Origin: Sternotherus odoratus
Lineage: Eukaryota; Chordata; Testudines; Kinosternidae
DNA length: 64,000 nt
Assembly: GCA_032164245.1 (NCBI GenBank)
Contig: JAVMKO010000002.1
Location: forward strand, 87,882,840-87,946,839
Reading direction: 5' to 3'
Part shown: piece after piece, positions 35,038 to 47,130 of the stretch
How the letters are laid out: each line of letters begins with the position of its first letter
Numbering within the stretch: position 1 is the stretch's first letter
The notes under the pieces: generated by a model
Database searches by the model: none
What the model was told of the DNA's origin: nothing
The model's input: only the letters and a program-made list of their open reading frames with translations
Made by a program: the position numbers and the translations under genes

Positions 35038-35971
35038 TACGGTTGCCAACTTTCTAATTGAACAAAACAGAACATCCTTGTCCTTCCCCTGCCCTGAGGC
35101 TCCACCCTTCTCCAAGGCCATGCCCCCACTCACTCCATGACTCCTCCCTCTGTCACTCGCTCTCCCCCACCCTCACTCATTCCCTCATTTTCACCAGGGT
35201 GGGGAAGGTGGTTGAGGTGCAGGAGAAGGTGAGGGCTTTCTAGGGGATGTGGCTAGGGGATGTGGGCTCTGGGGAGGATCCAGGGATGAGGGGTTTGGAG
35301 TGCAGGAAGGGGCTGGAGGGTGGGGCCCAAGGGGTTGAGGTGTGGGATGGGATACGGGCTCTGGGCTGGAGCCAGAAATGAGGCATTCAGGGTGCGAGAG
35401 GAGGATCTGGGCTGGGGATGAGGGATTTGGGGTGCAGGAGGGGGCTCCAGGCTGGGGCTGAGGGGTTTTAAGTGCAGGAGGGGATTCTGAGCTGAGGCAG
35501 AGGGTTGGGGTGTGGGAGGGGGTGTGGGGTCCGAGACAGAGTTTGTGTACGTGTGTGGGGCTCAAGACCCAGAGATGGGGGTTGGGGCATGGGACGGAGT
35601 GAGGAGTGTGGGCTCTGGGTGGCGCTTATCAAGTGGTTCCCTGCAAGCGGCAACATGTTCCTTGCCTCCTAGGTGAAGGTACAGCCAGGCACCATCCCTG
35701 CAGCTCCCATTGGCCGTGGCTCCTGGCCAATGGGAGCTGTGGAGCCAGTGCTCAGTGCGGGGGCAGCACACAGAGCCCCCATGTCCAACCTTTTTCTAGA
35801 AGCTGAGGGACACGTCATCGCTTACGGGAAGCTGCGCAGAGCCAGGTAGGGAGCCTGCCAGCCCCAAGCCAACTGGACATATAACAGCCCAGTCAGCAGT
35901 GCTGACCAGAGCCACCAGGGTCCCTTTTCAGTTGGGCATGCTGGTCAGAAGCTGGACACCTTGCAATCCTA
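35038..35971. mobile_element. Large hAT-like element (934 bp) with internal minisatellite
   Basis: Left end TACGGTTGCCAACTTTC; right end, read inward, TAGGATTGCAAGGTGTCC. The 8-bp target is AGCCCCGA at 35030-35037 and AGCCCCAA at 35972-35979 (one mismatch). The body has a C-rich part (35085-35180), a G-rich minisatellite (35190-35600), a GC-rich segment containing CTCCCATTGGCCGTGGCTCC and its inverse (35700-35740), and a GAGCCACCAGGGTCCC segment near the right end. It encodes no transposase. Open frames of 60-124 codons inside are Pro/Ser/His-rich repeat products. Confidence 0.8.
35190..35600. repeat. G-rich minisatellite inside the hAT-like element
   Basis: Imperfect repeats of GGGCTGGGGCTGAGGGGTTT and GGGGTGCAGGAGGGGGCTC spaced roughly 50 bases apart, asymmetric with nearly all G on the plus strand. 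Copy number is likely to vary between elements and individuals. Confidence 0.7.
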
Positions 35972-35979
35972 AGCCCCAA

Positions 35980-37330
35980 GAAGAGTGCACTGAGATAGTC
36001 TGGGCTGGAGGTGACAGAGGCATTGATAACTGGGTCAAGGTCCTCAGAGAGGTAAGGTCAGAGTCTCTGAACCAGGCAAAGATGATAAAAGACACTTCAG
36101 GCCACCACTGTCACCCACTTACCCAGAAGCAATGATGAATTCAGCAAGACCCTGAGGCTGTAAACTGGAGAAATTAAAGACAGACTTTCTCCCTTAAACA
36201 AGGGAGCAGTCTCAGTCCTTGTTGGGTTGTAAATCTTGAGGAGATTATGGACGAGAGAAGCTGTTCAAGTAGGCTCTTTATGTGGTGATCCAGGATTAAT
36301 TGTATGCAACTGTGCAGGACCCAAGAACAACAAGCTCAGCAGAAGCACTTTTCTCTGAAATTACATTTCTGAACAGCACACGTAGAAATATGAATCGAAG
36401 TTCAATAGCAGTGGGAAATCTCGCTGTCTTGAAGACAAAAATAAGAAACCCTTAGCATGTTAGGATGAAAAAAATACAGGATAGTTTTAGCTTCATGACC
36501 ATATTGTTATGTATTCATTGTTCTGAAATTAGAGCTCTGGGTCAGATGCTTCTTTTCCTTGCCCCTGGCGCAGTCCTCCGTAGTGCACAGAGGATGCAAT
36601 AGTCTAACATTCTGATTTACTACTGTTTTGACTACAGAAAGCTTAAGACAACATAGAATCTGGCTGGACAAAGTGGGGATGCATAAGGGGATTAGAGTGG
36701 AAGGAATCTCTCTCAATTTATGCTCCCGTGTAGAAGCTGGTTACAACTGCAATCCTTAGATTCTCACCTTACATGACTGTGCTCCCCTGCCCATCTGGGA
36801 ACGGCCAGTGCTCCTAACTGAATGGTAGCTATAATGTCACCATACAGTCCTGCACTTGATCAAAATGTATGCCTGGCTATGTCTGTCAGTTTTATAGTCA
36901 GAATACAATCTGTAGCATCTCGAGGAATAAAAAGGAGAAGACAACAGCAGAGCAGGTTAGCATTTGTCATGCCATGTGCTCTTTCTTCAGATTGTAGGGC
37001 TATCTCTATGAGTCTCTAAGGCTGTCTCGTTGAGCTTCCATGAGTAACTGAGTCATTCGATTTTTCAAGCAGAAGTTTTATCTTGATTGGTAATGTCTAA
37101 TCAAATATTCAAATAGTAATCCAAGATTAGATGATTAATATGAGGAAATGATGCTGAAGAGGATGTGGAGAAATTACTAAAAACTAAATCCACCACCCAC
37201 TTAAGTACTGGGCAGTCTATATTTCACTGCATGTCACTGAGACCAGTTTGTAACACTAGTAATCTGGGGTTCTCTGAATTTGAGGGAGACCGTGATCCTT
37301 GCCTCAAATGTACTTTGCTTTCAAATGTAA
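35980..37330. other. Gene-free DNA
   Basis: No gene or delimited repeat recognised. Open frames do not exceed 78 codons. Confidence 0.5.
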
Positions 37331-37338
37331 GGTTCAAT

Positions 37339-37691
37339 CAGAGGTGAAAGTAAGCCGGTAAGCCCCGGTACGGTGTACCGGCAAGAGTTGGTGCGCCGTA
37401 CTGGGGCGGATCGGCTTCCCCACGGCTTCCCCACATGCCCCAGGCCCTTTCAATTGCTGCGGGAGTCCAGGGGAGGCTGCAGCGTGACTCCGGTGGCAGG
37501 GCTCGGGGCGCTAGCGGTGTCCCAGCCCCAGGCTCTTTAAATAGCTACCGGAGCCCTGTGGTCTGAGGGGAGGCCCCTTACCAGTATGGGGGCAGGATGG
37601 CTCTTCCGGCAGAGGCTCCGCCCCTTCCGGGGGCCAGAGGTGGGCCAGCCCCGTACCGACCGGTAAGAAGTTTCTGATACTTTCACCCCTG
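37339..37691. mobile_element. GC-rich hAT element, 353 bp, perfect 8-bp target duplication
   Basis: Left end CAGAGGTGAAAGTAAGCCGG; right end, read inward, CAGGGGTGAAAGTATCAGAA. The target GGTTCAAT is present at 37331-37338 and 37692-37699. A palindromic GGTACGGTGTACCGG box lies just inside the left end and GTACCGACCGGTAAG just inside the right. The interior is CpG-rich and non-coding. A truncated relative lies at 10012-10240. Confidence 0.92.
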
Positions 37692-37699
37692 GGTTCAAT

Positions 37700-40600
37700 G
37701 CACAATTTTCCTTTCTTTTGTGGATATGAAGAGCTGGTGGACTCTTCAGACACTGGGACAGGGGTTATATCTCCCTGGATGAGGCATGTGCAAGTGGAAA
37801 GACATATTAGTCATGTAGATCCTAAACTATAAGGCTGGAATAGTTGCTGCAGTTCATCCCTTAAGTTTGTAAGAGGGGGATCCAAGATACAGTTTCCACC
37901 CCTGCTCATCTTCATGTATTCCCCCTCCCTTGTCATGTAATGGCAACTTGCAGGATACAAGCATTTCTAAAATAGGAACCTAAAATTAGGCCTCTAAATC
38001 CATATTTTAAAGGCCTACTTTTCGGAAATGCTGAGCACTGACTTTGCTGGGAGTTGAGCAACTCACAGGAAGTTTTTAGCAATTTGCAAGATAAGGAGTT
38101 GGAAGCCAACTGGTGTGCTGGGAATGGGAGTTTGCCAGCTGACGCTTGTTGGGACAGCACTCACCATCTCAGCAGTAGGGCCTTGCTATTGGTGTTCCTG
38201 TGACATACTGAGTGAGGAGGGGGTTTTCTGTAAAAAATCCAGTTTGTCTCTATCCTCCTCCACTTGGACTCCCTTATTTTCGTTGGTCAGCCTCTTCGGC
38301 AGGCACCACATCACTTAGAATTCTACCTCCTTCCAAACTCCCACTGCCCCTCGTGCTTTGCCATGGCAGTAGATGGGACTTGTCTACTACACCTCATACA
38401 CTCTGCTGGAAATTTACTTGCCCCTTTCCAGGAAAGGCACATTTCAAAACTGAAATATAATTTTTTGTTTACTCTGTACTTTGAGCAACACTTTCCTGTG
38501 GAGGATTATGGTGGTTCCTGGTTTTACTTGAAACACCAAATACTCCCAGCAATGATCTTGTATTAATCCTTCTGCCTTCTATTCTAGTCTATATAGGTTC
38601 TTATACTGCCCTCATTATCATGATCTCTGAGTGCCTTCCAGCTGTGCATTAAGCAACACGACTAACATCTGTCATGTGTGGTTTGTTCCCTCTCTCAGTC
38701 TCTCCCCAGGAGAATAATTGTGCTTGCTGTGTTCTGGTTTTTTAAATGTACACACTGCTGGATGTTTGTTAGAAAAGACGAGGTTGAAGAAGTGTGTCCT
38801 GCGAGTGGAAAGTGGCCAGGGTTGTGATGGTCTTTAGCCCCTGTGGGAATTTGCCTCACTTGCATATGGACCTCCATCAGTCTGCTATGTGGATACTTCC
38901 CAGGAGAGAGACAGGAAGAAGAGCAAGTGAGTGTGTGTGTGTGTGTTTGGGCTAAGTCATTTGCCAAAAGTCCTTCCTCCCCAGATACTTCAACTGAAAA
39001 CAAATTTGGCTTGTTTACCAAATACTTGAAACAAGATGCTCATTGAAATGAATGGTTCATTGGGTTATATAAATGTAGAAACAAAGACATATACCTAGAC
39101 AAATGAATAATCACAAGGCAGAGTTGTACATTACAAACAGCATTAAAGAAGCTTCCTTAGATGGGTCTCACACAGCATTAGCTTTCATGTGGAACTACTG
39201 AAATCATAATAAGCAAGGAAAGATATTTGAGAACTACTAAAGACTGTATGAAAAATGAAATAGTGCAATTAAATGGTCCATCTTTCCAGATTCTCGGTAC
39301 CCCGAAGATCCACATTGCTTTGTGTAAAAGCAGTCAGATGCTTTTTTTGTGTGACTTTTAATACTTTACTGCAGGTTTAATTGCAGCAATATTTCAATGC
39401 CAAAGAGAGTAATTTGCAGCTTGAATACAGCATTAGATCAGCAATACCCTACATTTAAAACCTCGGTATAAAAATGAGCATTTGGTACTAGTACCAGTAG
39501 AATTCTCGTTTCCTGTTCAACTTTCAAAGAAATTGAAGTTAAATGTCTATATTAACGTTTATAAAATTTTAGGAGTGATTCCCTTATTACATAATTAGCC
39601 TAAGCACTCTGAATATCTGTATATCTGTCGATTAGAGACATTACTCAGAACATGCCCTGGAACAGCTGCATTCCTAGACAGAAGAAGATAGTAATGTGGC
39701 CCTGGGGGAGAGCTTTCCATTTTGTCAGAATAAAGCATTATTGGAATACAGTTATTACAACTCAAAATTGTTCACTTTAGGGGAAAAAAATAGAAAAAGT
39801 GTCCTGTTAATAAAAAAAACCCTTTCCTAATAGCTCTAAATTCATTCTTTAAAATTCCCTGCAGTTAGGAATGCAAGTAGCCAGGGGATTTTAGACACAA
39901 TGTACAATGAGGAGGAGCAAGTAGGCACTCTGACTGCATACAGCTTTCTAAAAACTGATCACGTGGACAGCAGATGACAATAGATGTCACAGTGTGACTG
40001 CTTAGCATTGTGAGTCAGCTGATAAAGTGTGAGCCAAATTTAAATTAATTTAAACGTAACAGCATGAAGTGTCTGGCCACATTGTCAAATGGTCTTACTG
40101 AATATATGATAAGGTTAACAAGTTGTGCAATTTCATAGAAACAGACTCCGAAAATGTGTGGTGAGATTGAACTAGTTGGGTTTTAGTTCTAAGTCATCAC
40201 AGAAGCGGATCACTTCCCAATACTTATAATCATATGTTTTCCACCTCCTCCCTCTGCCCCCGATGCTTAGCCATCTGTGTGGAGAGATACAAGTCAACCT
40301 CCTGGAAAGATCAGATCAGCAACTCAGGAAGAAGCAAGAATTTGTACACAAAGCCCAAAAAATCTATTTTTGTAAACACCACAGAAAACAAAAACAAACA
40401 AGCAAAATAAAAAATGCAGCAAATAAATGAATATAAATGAAATCCCCATTTCCCCCTGATATCAGTATTTCTATTCCAAGCTTCCCCCTTGAATACTTCT
40501 TGGCTTACACTGATCAACAGTCCTTATTCACATGATCATGTTTTGAGCGCATAGGGTTTATAAATATAGCAGGTATCCCATGAGACTTTGCTTGCTTAAA

Positions 40601-41179
40601 GATAAGTGTTACATTCTTATTCTTGGCTGCTGCATATAAGAACACTGCCACTGTAGAAAGGAGGTTTTACCAACCACCTTACAGAAAAAAATGGAAGAAA
40701 GAAGAATTATCTGGCCAGTAGAGAGACATTTATAGAAGGCGAATTGTGGGTCCTTGTGTTACCACTTTGAGTTAACATACAAAGCCTTTAACAGTGTGAG
40801 TTCCTAAACAACCCCTTTCTCACCTCTGGAAAAAGAAATGAAAGAGACTTTATGATGGATTAGTATAAGTTTGTAAGTGTCTACATCAGTTTGAAAACTT
40901 AATTTTATTTTGTGAGAACCATTTTGATTATAAACCATACTGTACTCTTCACTTTTGCACTGTAGCCTCCATCTTGACCTGGGATACTCAAGAGATGTTA
41001 GGAGAATTCTTACAGCTAACGGAGGGGCTACAATGGGAAAGCCATTTATAGTCCTCCACTTTGATGGTCATCCATTCAAAAAGGTCTACCCTAGAACAAT
41101 AGTTGGCCTGCAATCCACAGGAAAACATTTTTCTCCGGTTACTCTAAGCAGAGGAGTGTGGGGGCTTGATCTAAGCAAC
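37700..41179. other. Gene-free DNA
   Basis: No gene supported. A fragment of the 32870 foldback family lies at about 37976-38085. A GT tract lies at 38931-38947. The stretch 39240-40110 has no repeat signature and contains E-box (CAGATG, CACGTG) and TAAT-type words, so it may be conserved non-coding DNA, but that cannot be judged from one sequence. Open frames at 38212-38566 lack domains. Confidence 0.5.
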
Positions 41180-41770
41180 TGATCACCTGAGAAGGGTTTT
41201 GAAGGTGTTCAGGAAGTTATCTGATGGAAGTGGCCAGAACTCTATTTAAGGGCCAGATCTTCTTGAGATGTGTGTCTCTCTGGCCATCCAGCAACACAAA
41301 CAAGAAGACTGAGTGGGAGAAGAAGGGTGCTGGAGGTTTTGGGCTCCTGAAAGGATACTAACCAAAACTCAAAAATCTCTTTACTGTAATGAGGAGACTG
41401 GAGGGAAGGGTGTGTCTTATGTTTGCCTAGATCTGTAATGTTTCTGATTTGTCTATGAGTAAAGTGTGTGTGGTTTAGAAGTTTATTTGCAAAGTGTGTG
41501 CATTCCCTTATTTAAACTGTCATGAAGAGGTCTCAGAAAGGTTAAATAATAAACTGGAGTGCCCTCAAGAGTGGAGCTCTGGATAGCCCATGTTTAAACT
41601 ACTGGGGAGAGGTTGGGGGTCAGGACTACTCTTGGGGTTTAGGCAGCTGGGCTGTGATGTTCCATACCCCAAGCCTGGGGAAATTAGGTCTCTGTTTTTC
41701 AGGAGTGTGTCAGAGAGGCTGGACCAAGAGGTAGTGTCTGGATGCTTCCAAGGACCAGTAAACTAAAAAA
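41180..41770 (+). mobile_element. Possible LTR-type retroelement fragment
   Basis: The stretch has an ATTTAAGGG word, several AGTGTGTG blocks, an AATAATAAACTGGAGTG stretch at about 41545-41562 and a G-rich part ending near CTGTTTTTCAGGAGTG. The general layout resembles the LTR-like stretch at 45600-46420. No TG...CA ends or target duplication were found. Tentative. Confidence 0.28.
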
Positions 41771-43334
41771 CATGTAGGATCTAAAAATTAAGTCCCAGAT
41801 ATCAGCCTGGTGTCTGAACATTCTAGAAGCTCTCCTTCCTGGGATCCTCAAAAGGTAGAGTAACCACCACTTCTGTCATGAATGTGTTGGTACTTAGACC
41901 AAAGTTTACTTTGTAGATATCCCTGATCATTTACTTTCTTCTATAACTAGCAAATAAAACCTGTCATCCTTCATGCTACCTGCTTCATGTGTCTTGATGA
42001 CCTGCTGGGAAAAGCTCATCCTGATATTTCAAAGGCTTCTCCATAAAGCCAGTTAATAAGACTCATCTGATTCATGTGACTCAGGCCCATAACTTTCTGA
42101 ACAATATTGGTAGGATTGAAAAAGATATACGTTGTCCTGGAAAAAAACAACCCTCTTCAAGCTACTGCATTCCTCTCATCTCTCTCTGCTTTGGCTGAAC
42201 AAGCCAAGATAGAGGAAGGAAGGAACATACTTTTTTATAGGACTTCATTGTCTTGATTGGATACTCCAATCTATTGAGGCCACTTTGTTCCATCCAAACA
42301 GCACAAAGGGGCCTCACACACCCCTGAGGCAGTAACTAGAGAACTGTCCTGTGAAGGGGAACTCTCTGCTGTTAGAAATCTTGAGGAGGTGGCTCCCCCT
42401 CCTCCCGTACCAGCCACGTGCCATCCTCAGTGAAAGGTGGAAAGAAGGCATGTAGAAGGTGTGGGAAGACCTGGGCAGGACAGGGATGGGACGGGTCTGG
42501 GGGAGTGAAGTTGAGCTTGCCTAATTCCAATTCCTCCACTGGTGGAAGTTCCCTGAACGACTTTATGCTGGTGGCAAAAGCTAGGGTTGCCCTGATGCAA
42601 CACGGCCCTGAATCAAGGAGTCTCAACTGGTATCCTGCAACCCCTTTCACTTCTTCTTAGTGCAGCTTGGATGAAGTGAAGCCACAGGGCCCTTATGTAT
42701 CTGGGGCATTTCTATAGTGCCCATCACACTACTATCTCACAATAGCATCTAAACACTTAAATATGAGATTATGGAACTTCTCAAGAGTAAGTCAAAATAA
42801 GGAAACTAAAGTATTTTTGGATTATCTCTGAAAATTTTGACACATGAACAAACTTACATCTATATTAAAGAAACCTGAAAATTGTTCTAAAGCACCCAGC
42901 ATTTTGGTCTGTGACCTCCAACTATCTCAGGGGAAATTAGAAATTGGAGTGGTACAACTCTTAAAGAAAAGTACTTCCAACAGCAAAGGCAATACATCTG
43001 TTGCGAATTATACCTACCAGAAATCTTGCAGAATCTGTTTTCTCTGTTTAAGTCACATCTCAGCTGACATCACTTCCTGTAGTGGTAAGTATTCCATTCT
43101 GCTAAAAACTTAAGAGAGAGCCTGTTTTGTTTTAAACCTGTTCACACGCTATCAATGAACCATGTCTGATTATACTTGCAATGAGAAATATGCAGATTAA
43201 GATTATTTTCCAGAGTTTGGGGAAGTGATGTAACAAATTATATTTTTATAACAGATAAAATGTAGTTTATATTAATACCAGCAAGGAAAAAGGTTTAAGT
43301 ATTTATTTCTAAATGTATTCAGATAATTGATATC
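41771..43334. other. Gene-free DNA
   Basis: No gene recognised. Positions 42370-42660 are GC-richer and have open frames of 80-92 codons on both strands, but neither translation resembles a protein family I know, and overlapping frames on opposite strands argue against coding. Confidence 0.5.
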
Positions 43335-43535
43335 AAAGCACTGCTGACTGGATTCTCCACTTACTTACACCAGTTTAAATCAGGAGTAACTCAGCAGAAG
43401 TGAATGGAGTTGTGCTAGTGTAGAGCTGGAGGAAAATCAGGCTCCTCTAAGTTAAACCAGGAAAAATCAGGAGTCACTCCACTGAAGTCAACAAACTTAA
43501 CATGGGTGTAAAACCAGTTTGAGTAAGAAGAGAAT
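43335..43535. repeat. Foldback repeat family, two adjacent units
   Basis: CTTACTTACACCAGTTTAAA, then TCAGGAGTAACTCAGC, followed by a second unit with TCAGGAGTCACTCCACTGAA and TGGGTGTAAAACCAG. These are diverged copies of the common reptile repeat built on inverted versions of GGAGTAACTCCATTGAAGTC. Related copies lie at 46912-47015 and 52480-52571. Confidence 0.6.
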
Positions 43536-44684
43536 CAGAGCCTATGTTTAATAAGTGGCACAGCCTTGTGTAAATGTTATTAAAGAAAACCACCAGGGTC
43601 TGCACTCATAAAAAGTATTTTCCCCTACATGGCAAATCTGTAGCTTGCAAGATTCCTGAGACTGTTACTCCGATGATCACGTGGTAAGGAGTTTCTGCAA
43701 TAACAGATCAACAGTCTCACTACATTGGTAATGAAACAATGCAAGATGTCTGAAAAGCTGCACAGAAGCCATGTTGTATAGGTTAATAGGTTAAGACATT
43801 TTGATTCACTGCCTACCTGTGTTCAGTGTAGCTTGTCAGCTGCTTTATTTTTATCGTATGTGAGCTGTCAATCTAGCATCCATCTTTCCTTTATTTCAGA
43901 TGGCATTTCTCCAAGATAATGAATAACCAAAGTGTTGCACAATTCAAAATCCTGTTTTCTTGAACTGCAATAAAATCCACCAGCACAACACACCTCACTA
44001 TGATGCTTTTCTGCTAAACAGCAGCCTCTATGGAGAAGGAAGCTGAAACAAAATGCTTCCCAGCTCCAATGAAATCTATTTCCTCTCTCCCCACTCTTCA
44101 CCATTTCTGTCTATTATCCTTCCCTTTTGAGTGCATACCTCCCATTGACATTAACAGGAGGTCTGCATGTGTAAGGAGAGAAGGCAATCAGTCCCTAACT
44201 ATGTTCTCACATTGACAACCAAATCAGGTAATACTGCGTTTTATGTAAACACATGAAAATATTTTTATCACCTCTATTCCATAAAGAATTCCAGAGTTTA
44301 CTATTATTATTCCTCTGGCATGTACAACTGGATATCGTACATACACCTAATATTGAGTTATATGCTGCATGAAAATATATGGAGGGATGTAGAACAAAAT
44401 ATAAGTCTTACTCTGAAAAAAAACCTCTTAATGCAAACCTTCTCTTTTTCTCACACACACATATGGATAATCATGTTGACCGTATTGATTTTAACCAACA
44501 TAAAACTAATTTAATTATATGGCTATTTCAGTTGGAGTATATGATAGGGATTTTAGAATTAGGCTATTTTCAAATTTACTTTCCAGAGCTAAATGGTCAG
44601 AAACCCAGTTACATTGGAGACCACTTCCCCTCTGCAAGATAGGTGATATTAGTTGGGGTGATTTTTCAGGGGCATGGTTTGAAC
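43536..44684. other. Gene-free DNA
   Basis: No gene or repeat with clear ends recognised. AT-rich with short open frames. Confidence 0.5.
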
Positions 44685-44790
44685 CTGAGATAAGGAGACA
44701 GGAGATCTGTGCTCTATTCCCAGTTCTAAATCTTCCTCAGTTTCTCTATATATAAAACAGGGATAGGTGTTGTGAGTCTTAATCCATCAG
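44685..44790 (-). mobile_element. MIR-type SINE fragment
   Basis: On the plus strand GATCTGTGCTCTATTCCCAG, CCTCAGTTTCTCTATATATA and AAAACAGGGATAGG follow the inverse MIR order with a deletion in the middle. Confidence 0.6.
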
Positions 44791-45599
44791 AGCTTGTAAG
44801 GATGCCTAGAGGTGCAAAGAATAACCAGGAAATCCTGTATGTATAACTCAGCACTTTACCAGTCAAAACTCCCAGCAAATTCTATTAAATGTCTGCCTAA
44901 GTACGGGCCACAAGATTTAATTATTAATAATTTAATAATAATTAACAGTGTAATTGTGCAAGATTCTAGTTTCAAAAAACTTTCAATACAAATTTGTTCC
45001 TTTTCAGCTTTACATAACTCTTGGGGAAATGCATTGCTCCCTGCAAAGTTTCTTTTAATTAATGAAAATCTTTCTCATAGTGTCACCTATTTTTCTTTAT
45101 AGGTGATGTCAACGCAAATTTCAATCCAGTTTTCATAGGGAATTATTGGGTTGGGTTAGAGTTTGGGGATCTGTCACATGGAATCAGCATCCCTGATTGA
45201 TTGAGAACTGCCTGCAGTTGGTAACCTGCTGGGTGGCTGCCACACAGGGAAGCTAATAAGAGGGCTGCTGGTCCATCCTGGCTCCAAGCCCCCACCAGCT
45301 AGATGCAACAGCGCTGCTCTTCTTGCAAGCAGTGGACACAGCAAGAGGCTGCCAAACATTGTTATAAGGGAGCATTGCACAACTTTAAATGAGCATGTTC
45401 CCTAATTGATCAGCGATGTAACAACAAAACAACATTAACTGGGACAGCTTCACGTGAGGAGATACTGTATAACTCTGAGGACTTCTTGTAATTTTGCAAA
45501 GTGTGAGCCATTAATGGTGGTTTGGAATCTTGATGGCTCCTATTAGCCAGGACAGTTGACTTTTTCTGTTTACTTCAAGCCTCCCTGTGAGTCAGGCCA
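44791..45599. other. Gene-free DNA
   Basis: No gene or delimited repeat recognised. The open frame at 44812-45102 (96 codons) has no domain and AT-driven composition. Confidence 0.5.
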
Positions 45600-46425
45600 G
45601 GAAGAATGAACACTTGGGGTCTCACAGGACAGGTGATCATGTCCCCTGGTACTGAAATCCATCTTAAACTTGGCGCTTTTCCATTTAGAAGGATGGGTGG
45701 GGACCAAGAGAGACAAAAGATTCCCGCCTTGTGCCAAAGCTATAAAAAAAGAGTGGAACAGAACAGAGGAAGTGGCAGTCATGAGAAATCCCCTAGCTAC
45801 TACCTGAGCTGGAACAAGGACTGTACCAGGGGACAGGATTGGGCCCAGATTAGAAAAGGAGACTAGTCTTGAAAGAATCTTATTGGAATATGTCTGAGGG
45901 TGAGATTTATCTCTAATCAGTTTCTTAATGTATTGGGCTTAGACTGCATGATTTTGCTTTATTTTGTCTGGTCACTTACTTTGTTCTGTCTGTTATTACT
46001 TGGAACCACTTAAATAAAATAACTTTTTGCTTATAAATTAACCCAGAGTAAGTAATTCCTGGGGGAGTAAATGGCTGTGCATGTCTCTCCACCAGTGTTA
46101 TAGAAGGCAGACAATTTATGCTTTTACCATGTATAAGCTTTGTACAGAGTAAAATGGATTTATTTGCCGTTTGGATCCCATTTGGGAGGTTGGTGTCTGG
46201 GTGCTAGAGACAGGAGCACTTCTTAAGCTGTTTTCAGTTAAGTCTGCAGCTTCTGGGGGACATGGTTCAAACCTGGGTTTGTGTTTGTAGCAGGCTAGTG
46301 TGTCTGGCTCAACAAGACAGAGTACTGAAGTCCCAACCTGGCAGGGAAAACAGGCTCAGAGGTAGTCTCAGCACATCAGGTGACAGTCCCAAGGGGGTCT
46401 GTGTGACCCAACCCGTCACAATGCT
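45600..46425 (+). mobile_element. Possible solo-LTR-like retroelement
   Basis: The right part (46150-46420) matches a repeat I recognise from turtle scaffolds: ATGGATTTATTTGCCGTTTG, GGTGTCTGGGTGCTAGAGAC, TTTTCAGTTAAGTCTGCAGC, CTGGCAGGGAAAACAGG and a terminal GTGTGACCCAACCCGTCACA. An AATAAA signal lies at 46013-46018. The left boundary and target duplication could not be set, so whether this is an LTR or another retroposon is unresolved. Confidence 0.4.
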
Positions 46426-46494
46426 CATTCTCCAGATGCAGAATGAATCAAGAGGCACAATTTTCCTAATTCTGTGTAGGTCCTTCTGGCTGTC

Positions 46495-46690
46495 ATCTGA
46501 GTGCTTGACAACCATTCATGGATTTTATCCTCAGAACACCCCTATCAGGTAGGGAAATAATATCCTCATATTACAAATGGGAAAAATAAGATACAGGTAA
46601 ATTAAGTGACTTTTCCACAGTCAGACAAGGAGTGGCTGAGGTTGGAAAAGACCCCAGTTCTCTTAAGTCACATTCTGGTGGCTCTCCACT
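46495..46690 (+). mobile_element. MIR-type SINE
   Basis: TATCCTCAGAACACCCCTAT, CAGGTAGGGAAATAATATCC, ATTACAAATGGGAAAAATAA, TTAAGTGACTTTTCCACAGT and a later CCAGTTCTCTTAAG follow the MIR consensus in order on the plus strand. Confidence 0.75.
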
Positions 46691-46911
46691 ACTCCATCCT
46701 TTGTACCTGGAATGTATATATCCTGCAATCTGTAAAATATTGTTTTCCAATAACCCAGATTCATTATTCAGGGGCCCTTTAGCAGTTTTAATGTAGTGTG
46801 AGGCACATAGCTTGGCTCCATTCATCCCTTTGTATGAACATCAAAAATACTGTGAGACTGGATGTGATATTGTATTAACATGCAATAATGTAAATAAAGA
46901 AAAATCTACTG

Positions 46912-47015
46912 GATTGAATTCTCTGCTTACTTACACCTGCATAGGTCAGCTTTAACTCCACTAAGACAAAGTGCTTTACACCATTATAAAAGTGGTGTAA
47001 GCAGGAACAGAATCA
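46912..47015. repeat. Foldback repeat, same family as 43335
   Basis: GAATTCTCTGCTTACTTACA at the left and TGTAAGCAGGAACAGAATC at the right are imperfect inverses, around a TTAACTCCAC core. It could fold into a hairpin of about 50 bp. Confidence 0.65.
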
Positions 47016-47130
47016 GACCCACCAAGTTTTAAAAATGCCTGAGGATACAAAGAGGCTATCAAGTTGTGCCAGGCTTCTGGGATGTTGATATTTTCAGTGA
47101 CACCTCTCTAGGAAGGCGGAGGGTATGATG

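Noticed and set aside
35058..35806. Pro/Ser/His-rich frames suggesting a low-complexity protein
   Set aside because: They are the minisatellite and GC-rich interior of the 934-bp hAT-like element.
42372..42660. 92- and 80-codon frames overlapping on opposite strands
   Set aside because: No recognisable family. Mutual overlap and moderately GC-rich composition are enough to explain them.
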